Source: JAFGJQ01 sp964586145
GTDB taxonomy: Bacteria; Planctomycetota; Phycisphaerae; UBA1845
Direction: 5' to 3'
NCBI GenBank assembly: GCA_964586145.1
Contig: CAZPHH010000047.1
Span: 1-37,787 of the forward strand
Length of the DNA stretch: 37,787 nucleotides
In this document: piece after piece, positions 32,242 to 37,787 of the stretch
Layout: every line of letters starts with the position of its first letter
Numbering within the stretch: the first letter of the stretch is position 1
The notes under the pieces: model-generated
Seen by the model: the letters and a program-made list of their open reading frames with translations, nothing else
What the model was told of the DNA's origin: nothing
The model's database searches: none
Translations under genes and position numbers: made by a program

Positions 32242-33653
32242 GGCGACGCGGCCTCCGGTCTCGGGGTTGCCCCACCCAGAGTGAACGCCTCCGGGTACAC
32301 CTTGACCCCCGCGTCGTTCATCAGCTCCGTGATGTACTGCTCGGTCACCTCCTGTCGCCGTGCCAGGCGCGTGTCGTACTCCACGCGGTCGCGCACCTCC
32401 TCCAGCGGTCGTTCCTTTCGCGGCGTCCGATCGAGCACCTTGATCGCTTCCCACCCCGCCGCGCTGCGGTATGGCTCGGCCAGGACGTCGCCCGGACTCG
32501 CCGCCCAGATGCGACCGTGCAACTCCGCGTCCACCCCGATGCCGGGCACCAGGTCGCCCTGTTCGGGCACCGCACGGGGCAGCTCGCCGCCGTTGCCGCG
32601 CGTCTGGGCGTCGCCCGAGTTCGCGCGGGCCAGTTCCGCGAAGTCCTCGCCCGCTCGGGCCCGCTCCAGAAGGGTCTGGGCCTCCTCCCGGGTCCCGCAG
32701 AGAATCCGCGCCACACGGGTCGTGGCCGGGTCTGCGTAGCGGTCCTTATTCGCCTCGTAGTACCGCTGGATGTCGGCCTCCGTGACCGTCGCCCGCTTGC
32801 TGACCTCCTCACCGATCAGCGTGTCCGCCAGCATGGCGTCGGCGGTGGCCACCAGCCGTTCGCGGAACCCCGCCGACTCCTCAAGGTTCTGCTTGCGGGC
32901 CTCGTTCGCGATCACCCGCGTCATTACAATCTGCTGCAGGTGCCGGGCCTTGGCCTGGGGGTCCGCCAACCGCTCATACGCACGCTGCCGGGCGGCATCG
33001 GCCTCCTCGGGCGTCAGGCCCCACTGGGATCGGACAGCCAACTCCACCTGCGCGGCCACGATCCGATCGAAATCAGACACCGTGATTCTCTCGCCGCCGA
33101 TCTCCGCCACCACCTGCCGGCCGGCCAGGTTCTGTCCGCCCGGTGTCGGCGACGCGCGCTCCGCCATCTCGCGGGAAAGGTCACCAAACTGCCCCAGTGC
33201 CCGGAAGCACTCCCGCACGCGTACGGTGATGGTGCGCGACAGATCCTCATCCTGCAGGCCCTGCCGCTCCAGCAACCTCTCCGCCCGGTAGTACTCGTGG
33301 ATGGCCCCGTCGTAGTCGGCGGAATCCTGCTTGAGTTTGCCGATCTGCAGCATCACCTTCGCCGCTTCCGGACCGGTGAGAGCCGCTTCCTGCAGGTATG
33401 CCTCCCACGCCAACACGGCGGCCTGGGGGAGGTTCCTGTCCTCCAGACGCAGCGCGAGGGCCCGCTGGTCGTCCGGCGTCAGCAGCCGGTACGACGCGGG
33501 CCAGGCGGGCCGGTTCTGCTTCGGGAGCGTCATCACGACGATCATCTGGAGCACCAGCAGAGTGAGCACCAGGGCCAGGGTCAACCCGACGGCCGCCCCC
33601 GACCCCGTGCGGGGCGGACGCTGCGGAAGCTGCAGGTTCGGACTTCTCGTCAT
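32238..33653 (-). CDS. Parvulin-type peptidyl-prolyl isomerase
   Basis: A 471-residue membrane-anchored protein. One transmembrane helix (about 21-43, AAVGLTLALVLTLLVLQMIVV) precedes a TPR-like stretch (about 60-150). A SurA/PrsA-like chaperone region follows (about 180-300, QVVAEIGGERITVSDFDRIV, RQRAYERLADPQ). The parvulin domain is at about 315-415, with TRVARILCGTREEAQTLLERA, DFAELARANSGD and GGELPRAV. It should assist folding of exported proteins. It starts two bases after the DUF58 stop and overlaps the next gene by four bases, so it is embedded in the Bat operon, which is not its usual position. Confidence 0.88.
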   Translation of the reverse strand: MTRSPNLQLPQRPPRTGSGAAVGLTLALVLTLLVLQMIVVMTLPKQNRPAWPASYRLLTPDDQRALALRLEDRNLPQAAVLAWEAYLQEAALTGPEAAKVMLQIGKLKQDSADYDGAIHEYYRAERLLERQGLQDEDLSRTITVRVRECFRALGQFGDLSREMAERASPTPGGQNLAGRQVVAEIGGERITVSDFDRIVAAQVELAVRSQWGLTPEEADAARQRAYERLADPQAKARHLQQIVMTRVIANEARKQNLEESAGFRERLVATADAMLADTLIGEEVSKRATVTEADIQRYYEANKDRYADPATTRVARILCGTREEAQTLLERARAGEDFAELARANSGDAQTRGNGGELPRAVPEQGDLVPGIGVDAELHGRIWAASPGDVLAEPYRSAAGWEAIKVLDRTPRKERPLEEVRDRVEYDTRLARRQEVTEQYITELMNDAGVKVYPEAFTLGGATPRPEAASP

Positions 33654-33655
33654 GG

Positions 33656-34531
33656 TTACAACCTTGCCTCCCTGGCCCGAAAGAACTTCACAAGCGGCTC
33701 CACAAACGACTCTCCCGTCTGCACGCGAATGGTCTCCATGTTCATGCGGCGGAACATCCGGTCTCGCGCCTCCCGCAACATGGCGGCGTCCGTCCCGTAT
33801 TGTCGCCGCAGGCTGCGGCTGCCGGTATCGACCACGATCACGTCACCCGCCTCCGCGTCCAGCAGCTCGATGAGCCCGACGTTCGGCAGGTCCGACTCCC
33901 ATCGGTCCGAGACGGCCACCGGAATCATGTCGTGCCGGCGGCGAGCCACCCGCAGGCCCTGCTCATACCCGGCGGCCAGAAAATCACTGACCAGAAACAC
34001 CACCGCCCGGCGGGTGGTGACCTTGTTCAGGTAGTCCAGGGCGCCGGCCACGTTCGTGCCCTGCCCCTTCGGCTCATGGTACAGCACCTCGCGGATCACC
34101 CGCAGCACGTGCCGGGTGCCCTTCTTGGCCGGCACGAACTTCTCCACCTCGTCGGAGAAGATGATCAGCCCCACCTTGTCGTTGTTGCGGATGGCGGAGA
34201 AGGCCAGCGTGGCGCAGACCTCCGCCACCAGCTCCCGCTTGAGCTGCCCGGACGAGCCGAAAAGCAGCGACCGGCTCACGTCCACCAGCAGCATCACCGT
34301 CAGCTCGCGTTCCTCGCGGTAGAGCTTGACGAACGGGGCCCCGTACCGGGCGGACACGTTCCAGTCAATCGTCCGCACCTCGTCGCCGATCTGGTATGGC
34401 CGGACTTCCTCAAACTCCATCCCGCGCCCCTTGAACGCGGAATGATACTGTCCCGCCAGCACGTCGTTCGCCATGTGGGACGTGCGGATCTGGATACGGC
34501 GGATCTTTTTGAGAAGTTCCTTGGGAATCAT
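33656..34531 (-). CDS. DUF58 domain protein of the MoxR operon
   Basis: A 291-residue protein with the DUF58 signature VRPYQIGDEVRTIDWNVSAR and a vWA-like fold containing LLVDVSRSL. Such proteins are encoded next to MoxR ATPases and are thought to be clients or partners. The frame is open far upstream to 34924, but the ATG at 34531 has GGAGG four bases upstream and begins at the family N-terminus (MIPKELLKKIRR). The space between this start and moxR is occupied by the inverted-repeat-bounded S23 unit. Confidence 0.92.
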   Translation of the reverse strand: MIPKELLKKIRRIQIRTSHMANDVLAGQYHSAFKGRGMEFEEVRPYQIGDEVRTIDWNVSARYGAPFVKLYREERELTVMLLVDVSRSLLFGSSGQLKRELVAEVCATLAFSAIRNNDKVGLIIFSDEVEKFVPAKKGTRHVLRVIREVLYHEPKGQGTNVAGALDYLNKVTTRRAVVFLVSDFLAAGYEQGLRVARRRHDMIPVAVSDRWESDLPNVGLIELLDAEAGDVIVVDTGSRSLRRQYGTDAAMLREARDRMFRRMNMETIRVQTGESFVEPLVKFFRAREARL

Positions 34532-34552
34532 GCCGCCTCCGGCGGACAAGAA

Positions 34553-34578
34553 GAAAACAAAAAACAAAAAGCAAAAAA
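34553..34578. repeat. Left arm of the S23 inverted repeat
   Basis: Composed of A runs interrupted by single C or GC steps. The arm is perfect against 35109-35134, and the homology ends on both sides. A further C and five A residues extend the A-rich tract on the inner side only. Confidence 0.9.
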
Positions 34579-34604
34579 CAAAAATGGTGCCTCGCCGTCG
34601 TAAT

Positions 34605-35036
34605 TCATAGCCCGCCAGGTTCGGCTTTCCCTTTGCGAAGCCTCTGGCGCGTCTCGCGAACAATCGTAGCCAGGATTCGTGCGAGCTCGTCGGCCTCCCG
34701 GGTGAGCTTCTCGAGGGCATCGCCCGCCAGCAAGCTCGTCCGGCGCGCCAGCTTGAGCCAGTAACGAGTCTCTGCGGCCTCCTTGCGGGCGATGTTGCAC
34801 GAATGGGCGAACTCGCCATCGGAGAACGCGTTGTTGGCCTCCTCCACATTCGCACCGACGGACGTGCCCGCCCGCAGCAACTGCCTCGCGAGAATCCAGC
34901 CCTTCCCCGTACGGGGAATGTCATTCGCGATATTCATGACGGCCACCGCGAACTCAAACGATCGTTCCGCCAATCCCCATAAACCCGTGACATGCTCACC
35001 TCCCATTCTCTCCAACGTCATCCCCACGGCTCTCAT
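34605..35036 (-). CDS. S23-type four-helix-bundle protein
   Basis: A protein of up to 143 residues in the S23/IVP (TIGR02436-type) family, first described from intervening sequences in bacterial 23S rRNA genes and related to the Avd accessory protein. The hallmark is QLLRAGTSVGANVEEANNA, followed by EFAHSCNIARKEAAETRYWL and a long final helix (EKLTREADELARILATIV). The molecular function is unresolved. Candidate ATGs are 35036, 35018 and 35003; only the last has a purine-rich GGAGAGA just upstream. It is transcribed with the surrounding operon. Confidence 0.88.
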   Translation of the reverse strand: MRAVGMTLERMGGEHVTGLWGLAERSFEFAVAVMNIANDIPRTGKGWILARQLLRAGTSVGANVEEANNAFSDGEFAHSCNIARKEAAETRYWLKLARRTSLLAGDALEKLTREADELARILATIVRETRQRLRKGKAEPGGL

Positions 35037-35108
35037 TCAGGAACCGCTGCCGCCCACTCCACTCCTCTTCATGCACTTCGCGTCTGCTCTCGCGGTTGTG
35101 TCTTCGTC

Positions 35109-35134
35109 TTTTTTGCTTTTTGTTTTTTGTTTTC
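35109..35134. repeat. Right arm of the S23 inverted repeat
   Basis: The exact reverse complement of 34553-34578. It overlaps the last codon position of moxR (stop TGA at 35135-35133). Confidence 0.9.
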
Positions 35135-36131
35135 AGGGAACCGGAACGTGTTCCAGTATCGCCCGCACCACGTCGTCGGACTTCTTCTCTTCCGCTTCCG
35201 CCTCGTACGTCACGATCACGCGGTGGCGCAGGACGTCCAGGGCCACGTTCTTCACGTCCTGCGGCGTTACGTAGCCCCGGCCGGCCAGGAAGGCGGATGC
35301 CTTGGCACCCAAGGTCAGGTAGATGGTGGCGCGGGGCGAGCCGCCGTACTGGATCCAATCCTCGATGCCCAACCGCAGCGGACGCGGGTCGCGGGTGGCC
35401 TGCACCAGGTCCACCACGTAATCCTTGATCCGGTCGTCCATGTAGATCTCGTCCACCACCTTGCGTGCCGCGATCACGTCGGCGGGCTTCATCACGGGCC
35501 GGATGGTCGTGGCTGGCCGCGTGTACGACATCCGATCCAGAATCTGCCGCTCCTGCTCGCGAGTCGGATACGTCACGATCAGCTTCAGCATGAACCGGTC
35601 CACCTGGGCCTCGGGCAGCGGGTACGTGCCCTCCTGCTCGATGGGGTTCTGGGTGGCCAGCACCAAAAACGGCTCGTCCAGCTTGAACGTGTCCGTGCCG
35701 ATGGTCACCTGCCGCTCCTGCATCGCTTCCAGCAGGGCGCTCTGGACCTTGGCCGGTGCCCGGTTCACCTCGTCCGCCAGGATGATGTTGGAGAAGATCG
35801 GCCCCTTCTTGACGGTGAACTGCCCGTCGGATGGTCGGTAGATCAGCGTGCCGATCAGGTCGGCCGGCAGCAGGTCCGGCGTGAACTGCAGGCGCTGGAA
35901 GCCGGTGTCGATGCCGGCCGCCAGGCACGAGACGGCCGTCGTTTTGGCCAGCCCCGGCACGCCCTCGATGAGGATGTGGCCGTTGGCCAGCAGCCCGACG
36001 AACATCTTGCGGAGCAGATCCTCCTGCCCGACGATCACCTTCTGCATTTCGTTCAGCAGGCGCTGAAACGGTTCGCTTTTGGCTTCAACTTCCGCCGCGA
36101 TTTGCTTGACATCCACCTGTGAGACACTCAT
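35133..36131 (-). CDS. MoxR family AAA+ ATPase
   Basis: A 332-residue MoxR-type AAA+ ATPase, a presumed chaperone that matures or activates vWA-domain partners. Walker A GVPGLAKT is at 57-64, and Walker B with sensor context ADEVNRAPAKVQ is at 119-130. EQEGTYPLPEAQVDRF provides the MoxR-specific insertion and arginine-finger region. The ATG at 36131 has AGGAG nine bases upstream and a promoter about 50 bases upstream, so this is the first gene of the Bat operon. Its stop codon coincides with the inner edge of the S23 right repeat. Confidence 0.95.
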   Translation of the reverse strand: MSVSQVDVKQIAAEVEAKSEPFQRLLNEMQKVIVGQEDLLRKMFVGLLANGHILIEGVPGLAKTTAVSCLAAGIDTGFQRLQFTPDLLPADLIGTLIYRPSDGQFTVKKGPIFSNIILADEVNRAPAKVQSALLEAMQERQVTIGTDTFKLDEPFLVLATQNPIEQEGTYPLPEAQVDRFMLKLIVTYPTREQERQILDRMSYTRPATTIRPVMKPADVIAARKVVDEIYMDDRIKDYVVDLVQATRDPRPLRLGIEDWIQYGGSPRATIYLTLGAKASAFLAGRGYVTPQDVKNVALDVLRHRVIVTYEAEAEEKKSDDVVRAILEHVPVP

Positions 36132-36177
36132 CCGGCACGACTCCTGTGAATTTAGGCTGAATTCCCCGCGGGGGGTG

Positions 36178-36206
36178 ACGATAGCCGTATCTTTTTACGG
36201 ACGCAA
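36178..36206 (-). promoter_or_regulatory. Promoter of the moxR-bat operon
   Basis: On the minus strand, TTGCGT (36206-36201) and TATCGT (36183-36178) are separated by 17 bases. The spacer contains CCGTA/TACGG arms around AAAAGA, a possible operator. Transcription would start near 36171. Confidence 0.5.
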
Positions 36207-36286
36207 GACGGCGCCGGTTCCTGTCAACGGAGCTGGGGGGCGGGGGCCAGGGCTCAGGGGCGACCCGAGACGCGGAGGGGCCGGGG

Positions 36287-36415
36287 GTGCCACTGCTCTT
36301 GAGAAGTCTTGACGTTCAGGGCATCGGATTCGTCCCATCCGCCAGGTCACGTCCGGCCGACACGCGCACGCACGAGACCGAGGAGAGTGCGAGCACTGCT
36401 CACGAGTAGTGGCAC
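36287..36415. repeat. 129-bp element with 12-bp inverted ends
   Basis: GTGCCACTGCTC (36287-36298) and GAGTAGTGGCAC (36404-36415) are inverted copies differing at one base. Each end also folds locally around its CTC/GAG core. The interior has no gene. It resembles a small non-autonomous or REP-doublet element. Confidence 0.55.
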
Positions 36416-36501
36416 GTGGCCGAACGGTGGTGCCCGATCCCGACCCTCACGGCGGTCAGCGTCTCATTGTGAGCGCCAAGCCAAACGAGTACAGTTGGTG
36501 T

Positions 36502-36750
36502 ATGGACCGGTCACGCACGGCACTCAGGCGATTGGCCGACCGCGCGAACGACAACTTCGTGCCCGGCACGATGGCGGAGCGCATCGCGATGGTATGGCCG
36601 CTCACCGTGGAGGCCAGCTCTCTGAGCAAGCAACATGATCCTGGCCGGCCTCTGGAGAGACACAGGACGCGGCTCTTCCGACGAAAGCTGCGTGCCGGGA
36701 CCCCGTTGGTCGATGATCTGACGCCGACCGAGAAGCTTTCTGAGAGATGA
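36502..36750 (+). CDS. Possible small hypothetical protein
   Basis: An 82-residue frame from the ATG at 36502. The segment RLADRANDNFVPGTMAERIA continues MVWPLTVEASSLSKQHDPGR and then LERHRTRLFRRK. It has a balanced, protein-like composition and resembles small conserved hypothetical proteins containing an ERxxMVWxLT motif and an ER-LQRH-RR end. The residues after RRK look less coherent, so the gene may be decayed or frameshifted at its 3' end. The function is unknown. Confidence 0.4.
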   Translation: MDRSRTALRRLADRANDNFVPGTMAERIAMVWPLTVEASSLSKQHDPGRPLERHRTRLFRRKLRAGTPLVDDLTPTEKLSER

Positions 36751-36798
36751 CAAAGCGGCGCCAGGAAGCAGTGAATCCGAGAGCCACGAAACGGGACG

Positions 36799-37560
36799 TC
36801 AGCGACGGAGCTTGGATAGCACGCTCTCGCCGGGCGCTCCCGGGCCGTACAACGTACTTGCCAGTGTACCGATATCCCACACGGCTTGCACGAGCGACTC
36901 CAACTGGTCAGCCGTCCTTGCGGACACCTTCCAGTCCACTCCACAGGACTGGGTGATCCACAGAAGAATCCGACCCTGGGGGGCGGTAAACCGAACCTGC
37001 GCGTCGCCCGGCCACCCGTACGTGGTCGGCTCAGCCAAGAAACGTGAACGGAGCAACTTCAGGTCGTACTCGCGTAGCACAGGCTCCTGGGGCGAGCAGG
37101 AGAAACCCCATAGAGGAGAATCCCAAACGCGGCAGTAGATAAACTCGCTGAAAGTCCCGGCGTGCAGCACCCAGTTGTCCTTCGGAGCCGAATCCACTTC
37201 CACCAGCACGGGGGGATCGTCCGAGCCGTTCAGGTCGACGGCCCAGTTGCAGACACCCTGATTCTCCCTCATTATCCACAGCAGTGAATTCGAGAGAAAG
37301 TCGCGGTGTTTGACGCCGTACCAGTCGACGACCGGTTCGCCAAGTTCCTGCAGCGGTACGGGGTGGTCATCGTTGCTGTGCTGGCGCAGCAGCGCGGTTG
37401 CATTCTCGAGTGAATACCATTGCCGGAGCGCCTCGGGGAATCCGACTCTGCAGATTCGTTTGCGCTCCTCGAGGATGGCCGCGTTTGTCAAGGAGTAGAC
37501 TGGGCGCGGCGATAGCATCTGAAGCGTCTTTTCATGATAGTGCCGGGCCGTCTGTGACAT
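36799..37560 (-). CDS. SUKH-like (SMI1/KNR4) protein
   Basis: A 253-residue soluble protein with the order of motifs typical of the SMI1/KNR4 (SUKH) superfamily. FPEALRQWYSLENA occurs near residue 40, LLWIMRENQGVCNWAVDLNG near 95-114, DDPPVLVEVDS near 116-126, and a FSEFIYCRVWD segment follows. SUKH proteins are often immunity proteins against polymorphic toxins, but solitary members are common and no toxin gene is visible here. The ATG at 37560 is used; the longer frame to 37680 is Arg/Ser-rich and unlike the family. It is convergent with the possible small gene at 36502. Confidence 0.7.
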   Translation of the reverse strand: MSQTARHYHEKTLQMLSPRPVYSLTNAAILEERKRICRVGFPEALRQWYSLENATALLRQHSNDDHPVPLQELGEPVVDWYGVKHRDFLSNSLLWIMRENQGVCNWAVDLNGSDDPPVLVEVDSAPKDNWVLHAGTFSEFIYCRVWDSPLWGFSCSPQEPVLREYDLKLLRSRFLAEPTTYGWPGDAQVRFTAPQGRILLWITQSCGVDWKVSARTADQLESLVQAVWDIGTLASTLYGPGAPGESVLSKLRR

Positions 37561-37787
37561 AGCGTTTCGGCCTCGTGCCCGGAAGTGCGTCAAGAACCGC
37601 CACGATGACAAGGATCGTACACGGCCCGAACCCGGTTGGGAATTCCCGCCCCGCGAACTCCAGAGCGGGGCGGCGAGCATCCCGATGACGATGAGGAGAC
37701 TGCGAAACGATGACCGGCTGGAAAGCCGGTCCCTGGAGTTTGGCGATTAACTAGATAGGTCAGACCCTCCCTTGTCGTGGCTGCGCC
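37561..37787. other. Terminal intergenic region
   Basis: It holds the region upstream of the SUKH-like gene and the second copy of the 22-bp palindromic repeat. No gene is supported before the window ends. Confidence 0.5.
37712..37733. repeat. Second copy of the 22-bp palindromic repeat
   Basis: Identical over 22 bases to 1056-1077, with the same stem (GACCGGC/GCCGGTC) and TGGAAA loop, and the same CC after the palindrome. Confidence 0.85.

Larger units (their letters stand above)
34553..35134 (-). mobile_element. S23/IVP unit bounded by a perfect 26-bp inverted repeat
   Basis: An A-rich 26-base sequence at 34553-34578 is exactly the reverse complement of 35109-35134. Between the arms is one gene, an S23-type four-helix-bundle protein. 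The whole 582-bp unit sits between moxR and DUF58, which are normally adjacent. The right arm reaches into the last bases of the moxR reading frame and contributes to its TGA. No transposase is present. It resembles intervening-sequence units of 23S rRNA genes, where a long stem encloses an S23 reading frame. Confidence 0.7.
36132..36501. other. Intergenic region upstream of moxR
   Basis: It contains the moxR promoter, a CCCCGCGGGG palindrome near 36165, a G-rich tract (about 36230-36285) and the inverted-repeat element at 36287-36415. No coding sequence is supported. Confidence 0.6.

Noticed and set aside
32241..32454. Upstream extension of the BatD/DUF4381-like frame
   Set aside because: It lies wholly inside the PPIase gene and is Gly/Arg-rich; the GTG at 32241 is translationally coupled.
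34531..34924. N-terminal extension of the DUF58 frame
   Set aside because: The extension runs through the inverted-repeat arm and the antisense-like part of the S23 unit; the ATG at 34531 has a proper Shine-Dalgarno and the family N-terminus.
36456..36944. Minus-strand frame of 162 codons
   Set aside because: It is antisense to both the possible small gene and part of the SUKH-like gene region, without motifs.
1..37787. tRNA, rRNA, CRISPR array, integrase or attachment site
   Set aside because: No cloverleaf, rRNA core sequence, regularly spaced direct repeat array or recombinase motif was seen on either strand by eye.

Overview
The window is a GC-rich bacterial chromosomal segment of about 37.8 kb. 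Its base composition, a PEP-CTERM protein, an Lgt with a long internal insertion, sulfatase/TPR lipoproteins, a MoxR-vWA (Bat-type) operon and repeat-laden intergenic DNA all resemble Planctomycetota (Phycisphaerae-like) or a neighbouring PVC/FCB-type lineage. That placement is inference; there is no rRNA, tRNA, CRISPR array or integrase in the window to anchor it.

Layout. 1-1249: no gene, but several short palindromes and dispersed-repeat fragments. 1250-4585: a DUF368 (PopT-type) polyprenyl-phosphate transporter, then on the minus strand a DUF47-PiT phosphate transport pair and a small PGPGW membrane protein. 4824-5828: a self-contained unit made of a sigma70-type promoter, a PEP-CTERM protein and a strong intrinsic terminator. 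5887-10270: a sulfatase-fold/TPR lipoprotein, a phage-CII-like regulator (minus) and rsmA. 10218-12731 (minus): ECF sigma factor, probable anti-sigma factor and an STN/secretin-like protein behind a good promoter. 12842-15022: panC and lgt.

15041-19705 is the most interesting regulatory region. A GlpP-type glycerol-3-phosphate antiterminator (minus) and a G1P dehydrogenase - HAD phosphatase - GlpD operon (plus) diverge from overlapping promoters. The plus-strand leader carries an intrinsic terminator whose 5' arm can alternatively pair with an upstream segment. This looks like a complete glycerol-phosphate attenuation circuit.

19809-25374 (plus): two tandem membrane-associated alkaline-phosphatase-superfamily proteins, a small RHH-like protein and a membrane protein of unknown function, probably one operon.

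36206-25228 (minus): a long Bat/aerotolerance-type operon running moxR, DUF58, a parvulin-type PPIase, a BatD/DUF4381-like protein, two vWA proteins, a TPR protein, BatD and BatE-like, mostly with overlapping or near-overlapping genes. An S23/IVP four-helix-bundle gene, flanked by a perfect 26-bp A-rich inverted repeat, sits between moxR and the DUF58 gene and looks like an inserted mobile unit. 36287-37787: a 129-bp inverted-repeat element, a possible small gene, a SUKH-like (SMI1/KNR4) gene, and a second exact copy of a 22-bp palindromic repeat first seen near position 1056.
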